64,000 nucleotides of DNA, taken from the NCBI RefSeq assembly GCF_040939455.1, contig NC_134108.1:80582001-80646000 (forward strand), written 5' to 3'. The position numbers were made by a program, and so were the translations under genes. Of this stretch, positions 34,614 through 45,839 are shown in pieces. How positions within the stretch are numbered: position 1 is the first letter of the stretch; the number at the start of each line of letters is the position of its first letter. Below the pieces are notes generated by a model. The model was not told the origin of the DNA. It was given only the letters and a program-made list of their open reading frames with translations, and did not search any database. Source of the stretch: Microcebus murinus. Taxonomy: Eukaryota; Chordata; Mammalia; Primates; Cheirogaleidae.

Positions 34614-34784
34614 TACCTTTGAATCCAAAATGAGTGGTGCAGAGAATAAGTATTATGGAAGTTCACAGGATGAAATAGTTTAGAGTGTGAAGCTGGCTGA
34701 GGGTCCCATTAACTCTGCATCTTACATGGAATTTACTGGCTACATTTACTTCTCAGTCCTCACCACCAGGATATGAGACAAAAT

Positions 34785-34915
34785 ATTAATATTGCCTACA
34801 TTCCCCCTCCATTTTGCAGATGAAGAATTTAAGGCCTGGAGGTAACTTGCCTAATTCACACACCTGGCGTTCAGACACCCTGACACCAGACCACTACCTC
34901 TTAACCACAAGATGA
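34785..34915 (-). repeat. MIR SINE, minus strand
   Basis: 'ccattttgcagatgaagaatttaaggc', then 'aacttgcctaattcacacac' and 'ctcttaaccaca' reproduce the antisense MIR order. Confidence 0.75.
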
Positions 34916-35735
34916 GGTAGCCACCACCCTTCCCTGAGCAAGATAACTGAGAAAGGGACCCATTCAAAAGCTCGGAGGAAAAGACCAGTGTAGCAATGGA
35001 CTTTGCTAACTGGAGTTTATGATGAAACACTGCAGAAGCCAGTGGTTGGCTTTGCCAGTGCAAGTCCACAAGGCAAGGGTGACTCAACAAAAGACACAGC
35101 ACCAGGAGAGGAATCCTGGGGCAGCAGCAATAAATTGAGCAAGCAGCATCATCCAGGACACTTGCTGGCAGGCTGACTGCAGGTTAGGGAGAGAACTCTG
35201 GATAATGGGCCTGGAAAGAAAAATATCTCAAGACACTGATGTACCAGGGTACCCAGAGTGTGACTCCCATGCAGAGCAGGACAGGGAGGAATAGGGCCTG
35301 GAGCAACCCAACCCCAGAGGAGAGCAGGCACTGTGGGGACAGAGCCAGCGGCTGGGCCAGCCTGGCAAGCAGAACTTGATATCCAGAAGTTATGGCATGA
35401 TCTTTTTAACAGAAAGTTAAACAAGGTACACCTGACCGCCACCTGGTAGGGAAGGGGACTGAAGTCATCGTCAGAGACAGATGCATTCTGGAGGCTACAA
35501 CAAAGAGGGAAAGCAAAGTCCAAAGCTAGAGACCAAGACAGAGCCCAGGTAGAAGCAAAACTGATTCCAAGTCGTATCTTTCCTCGCAAGAGCCTTACCA
35601 TCTCGTCTGTCTGGGTCAGAATTGAGGAAAAAGTCCAAGATGAAATTGAGCCTACTTGTAAGGATCAAGGACCCCTAGAAGTGGCTTAATAAGGCTTTAG
35701 AGCATGGGAACCAAGCAGCACCTACAATCGTTTGG
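34916..35735. other. Unique, GC-richer sequence, no gene supported
   Basis: Less AT-rich than most of the window. It holds a 150-codon minus-strand frame (35149-35601) that shows no domain, no Kozak-like support and no splice context, and I do not accept it as a gene. Confidence 0.5.
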
Positions 35736-35737
35736 AT

Positions 35738-36010
35738 TCACGTTGTAGCAAGTATTTATCGAGTGTACACGATGCACCAGGCACTGTTCCAAGTGGAGGA
35801 CTACGGAACAAGACAGGTCTCTGATTCCTTGACACTTACATTCCACAGGGAGCTCAATTAAATAAATTAAGGTGAGGCAAAAGAGTGTTCTCGGGAGAAA
35901 GAAAGGTTTTGCAAAGGCACAAAGGCAGGAAATGTCATTGGCTGTTTGAAAGAGAAAGGATTAGTCTGGTTGCAGCAAAAGGTTTAAGGAAGGAATCTAG
36001 GGAATTCAGT
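35738..36010 (-). repeat. L2-like end joined to an ancient dispersed repeat
   Basis: 'gcaagtatttatcgagtgtacacgatgcaccaggcactgttcc' is an antisense L2-like end. 'gcaaaggcacaaaggcaggaaatgtcattgg' further on fits the same old repeat seen at 6835-7765. Confidence 0.5.
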
Positions 36011-36374
36011 TATGTGCTGTACCCCAAATCACCAAAATGTTGTATGTTTGAGCTAGCAAAACCCAGAGACCATCTGCCCCATTTCCTCTTGTCTGCAAAG
36101 GAGAACTCAAGGCCCAGAAAAGTGGAGTGGGCGGAAGCATGAAACACAGGTCTTAGCTAGGATGGGCCCTATTGCTAAAGAAATGCAAATGGTCATGGGG
36201 GCTGGATCCAGGCCCTTTTCTCTCATGCTTATCCATGACCCTGGGCAAACCCCTGAGCTGTAACCAAAGCCCGGAGACCGATGCTCCCGAAAACCCCTCC
36301 CCATTCTGAAATCTTTAATGCTTTAATCTATCCCAGAGTAGTGACCAGGAATGAACAGTCAGCGGCACCAGAGT

Positions 36375-36545
36375 GAGGTGGGGAACAAGGAGGCAGTCAA
36401 GCAACAGGATCCAGTTCTGGTCCCAATTCCAGGCCCCACTGTGGCCTTGAACAAGTCACATAATCCCACCATGTCCTCATCTATGAAGTGTGGGGTCACA
36501 CTAGGCCCTCACCAAGCCACCCCTCAGCTCTAGTATTCTTTGCCC
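36375..36545 (+). repeat. MIR-like SINE fragment
   Basis: 'gatccagttctggtcccaattcc...gccttgaacaagtcacataatc...tgtcctcatctatgaagtgtgggg' gives the sense MIR order. Confidence 0.65.
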
Positions 36546-36599
36546 CTGGGACCTCTGTTTGTGTTGATAATGAAAAAGGACAAACACACAGCTTGTGGT

Positions 36600-37390
36600 C
36601 TGTTTTTTTTAAAAAAAAGGATACCAGCTCCCAATGAAAACATCGTAAAACAAATAGCATTAATTGTCTGCTCCTTTACACCTCACCCACCCACCCCCCA
36701 CCATTCTTTGTAACTTCACAGTCAGTGGCGCAAAACTTCAGTTGCAATGCTTGCTTTGAATGCTCATGCAGCATTTAAGTACATGAGTTTTTAAGTAAAA
36801 TGCAAAGGAGAGTAGAGAGTATAGAAAGAAGACAAAAGTCAACAAATTATTAAATCTATTTTTCACAAATTAAACGCATTGCCTTATGTACACAGGACTC
36901 TAATACAACCAAACCTCCTCTGGCGGTTCACCCACATGGCTCTGTAAATGCCATTAGCACTCTCAGCGAGCTTTATAGCACATAATGAATGTGCTTGTTC
37001 GAACAATACCATCCGCTGTTTCTGAACCAAAAGCTGTCAAGATTTTCATTTTCCTTTATTCTAGGTGGAAATAAATGACTCTAAGGGAGACTTGTAATGA
37101 AAGGAAAAAGTGGCAGAATGTTGGCTAATTTGCTTCCCTAAGGCCTCTTGGAAGTCCTCACCTAAAGTCTGACTGTGTTTTATTATCCTAGTTTTTCTTA
37201 TCACAGCTAAAATCGTGGTGATAATTCAAGTTAAATCTTGCAGCCATAAAAATATATTTTGTTTACTTCAGGAAAAAAGACCCAAGTGTGCAAACAAAGT
37301 TAGAAAATATAATATGCACATTTTTATATGCATTCATGCCTGGCATTTCTTACCATTGCACTTAAATTAATGCAATGCAACCTCTAGACC
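36600..37390. other. Repeat-free stretch, candidate conserved non-coding element
   Basis: No repeat is recognisable across about 780 bases, which is rare here. It includes a T8A8 palindrome (36603-36618), homeobox-like TAATTG/ATTA sites (36660, 36849) and scattered CpGs. No open frame of note. Regulatory function is only a guess. Confidence 0.3.
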
Positions 37391-37394
37391 GCAT

Positions 37395-37505
37395 AGGTAA
37401 TAGTAAGTAGCTAGCATATATTGAGAACTGAGTCTGTGCCAGGCACTGTGCTAAGTGATCTATATGTAGTGTCTCACCCAATCCTGCCAACAACCAAGTC
37501 AGGGA
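37395..37505 (-). repeat. MIR SINE fragment, minus strand
   Basis: 'gtgccaggcactgtgctaagtgatctatatg...aatcctgccaacaacc' is antisense MIR. Confidence 0.7.
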
Positions 37506-37509
37506 AGCA

Positions 37510-38085
37510 GTCAAATGTGCTGTCCTCTCCCAGCCAGCTTCTGCCTCCTGGTTTTGCTGTTTTGGTATGTGGTACCTGCTACCAAGGCTGAGAACTCAGT
37601 TATTCTTCCCAGATGAGAGGCCTCGTATCACAAGAGATGCAGAGACTTGCCATCTTGTGCAATGTCGCCACATGTGTCTTTTCATTTCCCTTTCTTGGCT
37701 CACAACTTCCCCACCTTTCATTGGCCTCCTCTTTTCTCTATCAAAATGCTGCTGTTGCAGAAACGCCTAGCCCAAAGACCCCTCCTCACTGCTCACCTTC
37801 TCTCTACTCTCCATAACCGCCCTCCCACGTACACACACCTGTTTTCTGACTGACCTAGTCCCGGGTAATCTCATCAACAAGGCTCACCCCTTCTTCCAGC
37901 AAGCATTGACTGGATTATGTAGTTGGCATTTTTACACATTCTCACTGCTGGTTATCTCTTTACAGGCTTAAATCTTGTCTTTCCAAATAAAGTGAAATTC
38001 CTAAGAGTAGGACCATCTCTTCTGCAGAACCTAAGCCAGAGAGAAAAATCAGGAATGGCCAAATAAGTCATGTATGTGGGATATA
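37510..38085. other. Unique sequence, possible L2 piece at its end
   Basis: Pyrimidine-rich at 37680-37860. 37960-38020 loosely resembles an L2 3' part. No gene seen. Confidence 0.45.
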
Positions 38086-38089
38086 ATAA

Positions 38090-38340
38090 ACTAGGCAACA
38101 TTATTAATAGCAATATTAACACATAACATAGCATTTATAGGGATTAGACACTGTTCTAAGCACTTAACATATTAATGTATTTACAGCCATCAAAAATAGT
38201 ATTATATATCTGTTTTTCACTGATGAGGAAACAAAGGCACAGAAAAGGCAGGTGACTTTCCCAAGGTCACAAAGCTTATAGATGATGAGGTCGAGAATTG
38301 AACTGGGGTATCTGATTTCAACATCTGTTCTCTTAAATAA
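38090..38340 (-). repeat. MIR SINE, nearly full length, minus strand
   Basis: 'actgttctaagcacttaacatatt', 'gatgaggaaacaaaggcacagaaaagg' and 'ccaaggtcacaaagctta' follow each other in MIR order. The best preserved MIR of the window. Confidence 0.85.
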
Positions 38341-38344
38341 CAAA

Positions 38345-39075
38345 CAAAAGGGTGAGTGGGACTATCTCCCTCAAACACGCCTATACATTTTCTATTCCCC
38401 TTCCTTGTATTTTCAATGTCTGATAAAACAAGAAAAAACCTAGTTGGCCAGATAACCACAAACACTCTGACTCTCATTTCAAATTTTAACTTTCATGAGT
38501 GAAAGGAGAGTTGGAACTGAAATTTATCCTACGACTTGGACCTTTCCCCATTTGACTAATTTGCTTTTGTTTGGTTTTTAACCCAAGAGAATGTCCAATG
38601 GACAGGCAGAGGAGGATGCTTAAACCTTATAGGAAACAGACCACCTCTTATATCATACCACTTCAGTCACATCAGGATGGGCACGCTGGTTATCAGACTT
38701 AAACTTGGTTGGCTAGTGCCTGAAATTCCACCACCACAGTGTCTTCCTTTAGAGTAAGGTTTCGATGCCTGTAAAAAGTAAAATTCCCATGGAAAGAGAA
38801 GGACATCAACTGTTACAGAAGTCATCTCAGTAAAGAGCTAAGATTATATTTGAATTAATGCCAGTAGGAAGGAGGGAATTAAGTGCCTGATATGTCTAGA
38901 AAGGCAGCCTGGTATGAGAAAAAGAAAGTACTAGGCTGTGAATCAAAATGCCTGAATTCAATTTCTAACCCTGTTGAGAAACTCTGGACAGCCAAGTAGG
39001 CCCTCAGGACCTCAGTGTCAGGTGTCCAAGGAGGATGTTAGAGTGACTTAGAGGACATCTTTCAGATGTGTTTGT
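38345..39075. other. Unique sequence, no gene seen
   Basis: No confident repeat. 38930-39070 may include an eroded MIR. Confidence 0.45.
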
Positions 39076-39079
39076 CTAC

Positions 39080-39215
39080 AGTCCCGCAACTGGAATGTGT
39101 GTTCCCAAAGACAGAGACCACGTATGTGCTGAGTCAACTCTAAATCCCAACACTCAGAACATAGTAGACACTCACTGAATGTGCCTCCAAAGAGTAAATG
39201 AATAATTGTGCTTAA
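39080..39215 (+). repeat. L2 3'-end fragment
   Basis: 'tgtgttcccaaagacagagacc...cactcagaacatagtagacactcactgaatg' is the sense L2 3' end. Confidence 0.6.
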
Positions 39216-39295
39216 CTTATAGCTGGAATGATGATCTTTCTGAGAACTCCAGAGCTTTATATTTAACTGCCTCCCAGGAATTTTTCACCCAGATA

Positions 39296-39710
39296 TGAGA
39301 TGGTCTGGATGCTTGTCCCCTCAAATCTGGTGTTGAAATTTGATCTCTAATGTTAGACATGAAGCCTAGAGGGAGGTGCTTGGGTCATGGGGGCAGATCC
39401 TTCATGAATGGCTTGGTGCCATCCCCGTGGTAATGAGTGAGTTCTCGTTCTATTAGTTCAGGAGAGAGCTGGCTGTCTGAAAGAGCCTGGCACCTCCCTT
39501 CTCACTCTCGTGCCTTCTCTAGCCATACAACACACTTGCCAATCCTTCACCTTCCACCTTGGTGGGGAGCTCCCTGAACCCCTCACTGGAGGCAGATGCT
39601 GGTGCCATGCTTCTTGTAAAGCTTGTAGAACTGTGAGACAAATAAAGTTTTTTTCTTTATAAATTACCCAGCCTCGGGTATTCCTTTATAGCAATGCAAA
39701 ATGGACTAAG
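39296..39710 (+). mobile_element. MaLR-type LTR (5' LTR of a partial element)
   Basis: Same type as 32701-33120: 'gatggtctggatgcttgtcccc', 'catgaatggcttggtgcc', and the end 'taaattacccagcctcgggtattcctttatag...aaaatggacta'. It is followed directly by MaLR internal sequence. Confidence 0.85.
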
Positions 39711-40305
39711 CGAAGAGTGGGGTGTTGCTATAAAGACACTTGGAAATGTGGAAGTGGCTTTGGAACTGGGTAATGGGCAGAGGTTGGAAGAGTTTGGGGG
39801 GCTTAGAAAAAGGAAGATGAGGGAAATTTTGGAACTCCTTAGAGACTTGTTAAATGGTTGTGACCAAAATACTGATAGAAATACAGGCAGTAAAGTCCAG
39901 GCTGATGAGGTCTCAGATGGAAATGAGGCATTTCCTGGGAACTGGAGCAAAGGTCACATTTTGTTCTACTGTAGCAAAGAACTTGGCTGCATTGTATCCA
40001 TGTCCTAGGGCTTTGTGGAAGGCTTAAATTAAGAGTGATGACCTAGGCTATCTGGCAGAAGAAATTTCTTAGCAGTGAAGTGTTCAAGAAGTGGTGTGGC
40101 TGCTTCTAACAGTCTACAATCAGACACAGGAGCAAAAACATGACTTGAAATTGGAACTTAAAATAAATAAAATAAAAAGGGAAGCAGGGTGTAATAATTT
40201 GGAAAACTCACAGCCTGGCCATGTGGTAGAAAAGGGAAGAGCACTTTCAGTGCAGTGGAGGAATCCAAGAAGCTTGCACAGCAACTACTTTCTAGAGAGA
40301 TTAGC
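39711..40305 (+). mobile_element. MaLR internal sequence, 3' truncated
   Basis: 'gtggggtgttgctataaagacacttgg', 'ggctttggaactgggtaatgggcagagg' and 'tgttaaatggttgtgaccaaaatactg' are MaLR internal blocks. MaLR elements carry no complete pol. The frame at 39694-40008 lies across LTR and internal sequence and is not a real gene. No second LTR follows. An L1 begins at 40311. Confidence 0.85.
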
Positions 40306-40310
40306 ATGAT

Positions 40311-40549
40311 GTGTATATACCCAACCCCTCCTCCCATCTGCCTGACACCTGCTGAATGTTATTACTATATGTGCTCTTAAGTGTTGATCAGTTAATACTA
40401 ACTTGATGTTGAGTACACATGGAGCTTGTTTTTCCATTCCTGTGATACTTCACTTAGTAGACTGGGCTCCAGCTCCATCCAGGATAATACAAGAGGTACT
40501 AGATCACTGTTGTTTTCTGTGGCTGAGTAGAACTCCATGGTATACACAA

Positions 40550-40589
<40 letters not shown>

Positions 40590-40925
40590 CCCACATTTGA
40601 TTAATCCACTCATGTACTGATGGGCACTTGGGTTGTTTCCACAGCTTTGCAACTGTGAATTGTGCTGCTATAAACCTTCTAGTGCAGATCCAGTAAATGA
40701 TTTCTGTATATTGGTTTTGTAACCTGAGACTTTGCTGAATTTATCAATTCCAGTAGTCCCATGGCAGAATCTTTGGCATTTTCTAGATGTAAGATCATAT
40801 CACCAGCAAAGAGTGATAGTTTGACCTCTTCTGACCCCCTTTGAATGCCCTTGATTTCCTTCTCTTGTTGAATTGCCCTGGTCTTCCAGTACTTAGTTGA
40901 AGAGAAGCAGTGATTGAGGGCAAAC
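40311..40925 (-). mobile_element. Lemur-type L1, 3' UTR and ORF2 pieces, minus strand
   Basis: Antisense 3' UTR ('tatacccaacccctcctcccatctgcc', 'gtgctcttaagtgttgatcag', 'ccagctccatccaggataatacaagag') continues into 'gcacttgggttgtttcc'. After 40690 it jumps to antisense reverse-transcriptase-region sequence ('ccagcaaagagtgatag'). Good preservation, so young compared with the other L1s. It contains a (CA)n at 40556-40586. Confidence 0.8.
40556..40586. repeat. (CA)n microsatellite within L1
   Basis: Pure CA run that grew from 'gtatacacaaacac' in the L1 3' region. Confidence 0.9.
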
Positions 40926-40929
40926 TTGT

Positions 40930-41758
40930 TCCTGCTTAGAACTGGAACCAGACAAGGTTGCCCTCAATCATTGCTTCTCTTTGTACAGAAATCATTAGCA
41001 TTCCTATACACCAACAACAGTCAAACTGAGAACCAAAGACGCAATAGCCTTCACAATAGCAACAAAGAAAATAGAATACCTGGAAATATATTTAACTAAG
41101 GAGGTAAAAGACCTCTACAGGGAGAACTATGAAACACTGAGGAAGGGAACAGCAGAGGATGTAAACAGGTAGAAAAGCATAACATGCTCATGGGTCAGCA
41201 GAAGCACCATTGTTAAAATGTCTATACTACCCAAAGTGATCTGCAGGTTCAAGGCAATCCCTATTAAAGTACCAGCATCATTTTTCACAGATCTAGAAAA
41301 AATAATTCTGCACTTTGTATGGAACCAGAGAAGACCCTATATAGTAAAAGCAACCTAAGCCAAAAGAACAAATAGGGAGGCCTCCATTTACCAGACTTCA
41401 AGCTATACTACAAGGCTATAGTAGCTAAAGCATCATAGACTGGCCCAAGAACAGAGACATAAACCAATGGAACAGAACTGAGAACCCAGATAGAAAACCA
41501 TCCTCATATAGCCATCTAATCTTTGACAAAGCAGAAAAACACATACACCAGGGAAAAGAATCCTTACTGAATAAATGGTGCTGGGAAAACTGGATAGCCA
41601 CATGGAAAAGACTGAAACAGGATCTGTGCCTTTCACTTCTCACAAAAATTAACTCATGGTGGATAACAGACTTAAAACTAAGGCGTGAAACTATCAGAAT
41701 TCTAAAAGAAAATGTTGGAAAAACTCTTGCAGACACAAAATTCAACACTTTCTGCCTA
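40930..41758 (+). mobile_element. Lemur-type L1 ORF2 piece, plus strand
   Basis: ORF2 sense sequence: 'ctggaaccagacaaggttgccctcaatc', 'cctatacaccaacaacagtcaaactgag', 'cctctacagggagaactatgaaacactgagg', 'aaaaattaactcatggtgg'. It is opposite to the neighbouring L1 piece and shares its first ~50 bases with it as an inverted repeat. Stops and frameshifts destroy the frame. Confidence 0.85.
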
Positions 41759-41879
41759 GTGGTTGTTCTTCCATTTTCTTCTCTCTCACTCTCATTCATC
41801 CTCTCAATAAAAGATAACACTGATAAAATCAATATAATGATAACTAGCATATAGTAGAACATATCTGCCAACCATCAGA

Positions 41880-42110
41880 TTCAGCACTAATAAATGTATT
41901 TATTACATTAATGAATTCACAATAAATGTATTAATTCATTCAATGCTCATTACAACCCTAAGAGACAGGTACTACTGATATCCCATTTTAAAGCCAAGGA
42001 AACAGAGGCACAGAGATGTTAAGCTGCCCTTGACATAAATGTTAAGTAATGGAGCCAGAACCTAAGCTCCAGATGTCAGGCTTTTCTGAGTCTCAGCTAT
42101 CAAACACAAT
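41880..42110 (-). repeat. MIR SINE, minus strand
   Basis: 'acaaccctaagagacaggtactactgatatcccattttaaagcc', then 'aaacagaggcacagagatgttaag' follow MIR order. Confidence 0.75.
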
Positions 42111-42139
42111 GTGATGATAGTGAAATAACCATAGGCCAC

Positions 42140-42262
42140 TGACATTCATTCAACTGTCAGTAAGTATTTCTTGAGTGTGTAACAAGTGCTGGATCCTGTC
42201 CTATGGTGCTGGAAATATAGAAGTAATTAAGACAAAATCCCACTCTCAGGAAGCGTACAGTC
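42140..42262 (-). repeat. L2 3'-end fragment, minus strand
   Basis: 'attcaactgtcagtaagtatttcttgagtgtg...caggaagcgtacagtctg' is the antisense L2 end. Confidence 0.55.
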
Positions 42263-42267
42263 TGTTG

Positions 42268-42535
42268 CTGTGCTGTACAATATGGTAGCCAAGAGCTACC
42301 ATGTGGCTATTTTAATTTAAAGGGTTTTCATAAGTAATTTTAATTAATTAATAATAATTATGTTGATACATAATTTATTATAATTTAAATTTAATTTAAT
42401 TCAAAGTTTAGTTTTTTGGTTATACCAACCACATTTTAAGTGCTTAATAGCCACACGTGACTGGTAGCTACCATATCAGACAGCACAGATTAGAACATTT
42501 CCATCATTTCAGAAACTTCTGTAGGACGTGTTGGT
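42268..42535. mobile_element. Non-autonomous hAT-like DNA transposon
   Basis: 'ctgtacaatatggtagccaagagctaccatgtggcta' at the left is mirrored by 'tagccacacgtgactggtagctaccatatcagacag' at the right, with an AT-rich core between. This palindromic layout belongs to a well-known old non-autonomous element. I am unsure of the name, and I infer the superfamily. Confidence 0.6.
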
Positions 42536-42539
42536 TTGT

Positions 42540-44705
42540 GTTTGTGTGAGGGTCCGGGGAACAAATAAACAAGGAATTTCAATAGCCTCCTATCAATGCT
42601 ACGCAGGGTGCCAGGGTGCCTAAAGACACAGAAAAGGGGACTAATGCAGGCCATGGGGCTTAGAAATGCTTTTCAGTACAGATGAAAAGATCTAAGCCAA
42701 GATCCAGAAGGTTAAGTAAGAATTAGGCAGGCAAGGAGAGGGAATGGATATTTCAGGCAGAAGAAAGGTGTTTCTTAGCTATTTTCTATTAAATAACATG
42801 ACTTTTCCAGTTCAAACATTTGGTACTGAAGTTCTATACTCAAAGAATCTGAAATATTAAGCCAACATACCTGGGAGCCCAGGATGGAAATGGGCCATGA
42901 TGGGGGGAAAAATGCCTATCCTTATCCTAGTGCTCTATTCCCTGCACTGCAGCAGTGCTGAGCTGCCAGCACACAGGCAAGGCCTACTCCCCCTTTATCA
43001 TATAGCCCCATTACACAGAGACTTTCAACTATCATTCCACACCACAGCAATGTGAAATGCTCCAAGCTGTGACTCAGTCCTTTTAGGGTAGGTTCTAGTT
43101 GTTTTACTTTAGTCCCATTTCTTTAAATGGAGAAAATGTCAGAAAGCAGCGACAATCATGAGGATTCCAAAGGCACCTTTCCCCACCAAGACAAGTTCCT
43201 AACAGCTTTATGGAGTGGATTCATATCACTCATTATTTTCATAAGAAAGAATGCTGTAGCATATCCCTTTTGCAAGAAAGATTATTGAATATTGAGGCAA
43301 TAATCTTGTAACTTTTCCTCCACATTTCAAGGGCATAAGTTTGGAGCTTTCATTAATACAGTAAAAAAATCATAGATATTAACAAGGATTTAATAAGCTA
43401 TATACACAAAAAATTCACTCTCAAAGGAACACATTTAGAAGAATATTATTCATTAATTCATTGGCAAAGGATTATATAAATTCAAAAAGGAATTAGAACT
43501 GAATGACTTATGAGACTAAGTAGGAGGATATATAAATTTTCACTTCTAGGTCATCAGTTTTGATTTTTCTGAGTTGAATAAGACTAAGGGGATTTTCGAC
43601 TGATTTTAAACTTGGGCATATGAGTATGTCTTAGCCTAATTTGGCCCCCTCTTTTCTTTAATCTTTATTTACCATAAAATCCCCATGACTTTTTAAAAAT
43701 TAGATTCCTATGTTTTTACTTCTTATATAAAAATACAACAGGAGAGGCAAGGCAGGAACAACATCTGGTATAGAATATTTAAACTTAATTGTTTCCTGAA
43801 ATTTTTTTTTATTTCAGAAACAGCTTCAGCATATGCATCTCTAGTTATTATTTTAGCCTACTGTTCTATAAGCTATAAGTAACCTCAATCATAAAGCTCA
43901 TTACTGGCCTTTCACAATGCCTTCCATTTGCTAAGCTTTCACAGTACACAGGGAAGTGTCCTATTTATTATGGTCCTGGACCCACACAAGAGTCCTCTAA
44001 TGTAGACAAAATAACGTGTATCGCCACTCTTTTAGGGAGGGGAAAACAAGCCCCAGGTAGCCTACAATGGTGACCCAACATCAGTGAAATGTCCCTCAAA
44101 CCCAGTCTTCTGGATCCAGATTCACTGTTCTTTTCACTTTGAGCCAATAAATATAGAAAAATAAAACAGCAGTTAAACTAATACCTATTACTCAAGGTCA
44201 GTCTCCCCATCTTATGAACTTAGGTTGGGAAGGCACAATCATTGGTGGGTTCTTCTCATTACAGTTACATTATTAGCCTGGCTCGTTGTGATAGTGATTA
44301 AAAAACAAAAACCTGTCTCTGAGGGAAAATATTCAACCTGGATTCAAAGGGATAGTGGCTCTGAAAATCCCAGGAAAGGTGAGTCCTGCAGTGGAAAGCA
44401 TGAGAGGAGAATGCTGGGGTGGAGAGGAACATTTGTAAGCCTGGAAATGCAGCGACACACATTTCTGATATTATTCCAAGGCATACATCCTTATCCTATG
44501 AGAGTAGGCATTGGTGACTCTCCTGATTGAGAGAAGAGCATAATGGATCTGGAAAACACCCTAGAAATCATTTTCTTCAACCTCTTTATAAAGAAAAAAC
44601 ATTGTTTTAAACGGGTTATGCACTAGTCTAATGTCCTACAACTTGACAAAGCCAGAGACTGGAACCTCTCTCCTCTAATTCCAAATGCACTACTTTCTAA
44701 CAAAG
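42540..44705. other. Mostly unique sequence, no gene seen
   Basis: 43920-44140 may be a MIR/L2 remnant ('ggggaaaacaagccccaggtagcc'). A 101-codon frame (44225-44530) shows one hydrophobic run near its start but no family I recognise. Confidence 0.45.
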
Positions 44706-44709
44706 ACTC

Positions 44710-45060
44710 CAATTCAGCATTAGCCAAACTGTTCCATAAAATGCTAGTGTCCTGTGATATGTGAATAAATACTTCTATAAATACATTAAATAAGTAAATA
44801 ATGAAGTTTGGGGTTCCACATGCAAATAAGTTTTGTAATTGCAGCATTAATCATAATTTTAAAACTTTATTTACTGTACAAATTCTCAGAATTTTTAACA
44901 TGATAATATGTATTATTTATGCCTAAGGGCAGTAGATATGGTATGTATGATTTCCCCCAATTTTTTTTACCATGAAACACTTTTGGAGGAAAACTTATTA
45001 CCATCTATATCACAGGATATTAAATTTCAACATTAGAAAAGCAGCTTTAATGTTATGTTT
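44710..45060. repeat. MER20-like DNA transposon remnants
   Basis: 'accatgaaacacttttggaggaaaacttattacc' and 'aaactgttccataaaatgctagtgtcc' resemble MER20-type hAT elements. Weak. Confidence 0.3.
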
Positions 45061-45064
45061 CTCA

Positions 45065-45838
45065 ATGGACTTTTGAGAACTATTAATAATTTGAGTGAGT
45101 TTTTGTGTTGTTGTTTTTTTAATGTTTGAAAAGGGGAAAGAAAAAGAAATAGTTTCAGCTCTGGCAGTACAACTCTCTTTCTACAAAAGAACTAGAACAT
45201 AATTGTTTTTAATTTCTAGGCTCACAGAATATAGCAAAACTCTCGAAGGGAGTCCCCAACTTCTAAAATGAATGCATGAGCTAAAACCTGAGCACTAAGC
45301 CATATGCACATATACACACAGACAGACATACACACTCTCTCTTATACACCTAGGAAAAAGGCAGGCAGGAATTCCCTAAAGAAAGATGTCAATGTCAGTC
45401 AACATTGCACTCAGGGGAGTAGGCCTTGACACAGAAACAATGAGGACAAGTTATACCCTGAAGCTTCATTAAACTGAACTAAATTACAGATGCAGTGAAG
45501 ATGCTAAAATGATCCCAGGTAGCATATTCTGGCATCTAGAAGCAGAAATAAAAGAAAGTTCTCTAAGAAGAAAAATCTCTTCAATTTAAGTCCTAGGTTC
45601 AGCACAGGCTTGGATAGACCAATCGTGGGCTCAAATTAGGATTACCAAACATAACGAAATAGATGAGCATGAATGAAAGTAAGCAATAAAACAAATTTAG
45701 GCCTCCAAGAATTTTAAATACAATAATTATAACGGTTATAAAATAATTATGTAAATAACTTTTTTTTTTAGAAAACATGAAAGAATGTACTTCTACTTCT
45801 AGGAAGACGGAGTAGACATATTTTTCTCTATTCTTTTC
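45065..45838. other. Unique sequence, no gene seen
   Basis: Short CA/CAGA-rich patch at 45306-45350. Nothing else seen. Confidence 0.5.
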
Positions 45839-45839
45839 A

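Noticed and set aside
35149..35601. 150-codon minus-strand open frame in GC-richer DNA
   Set aside because: No domain, no codon-level pattern, no splice sites or promoter that would support it. Length is within chance for this GC content.
39694..40008. 104-codon plus-strand frame
   Set aside because: It spans a MaLR LTR/internal border; MaLR elements do not encode a protein there that I recognise.
41425..41871. 148-codon minus-strand frame
   Set aside because: Most of it is antisense of the plus-strand L1 ORF2 piece at 40930-41758.
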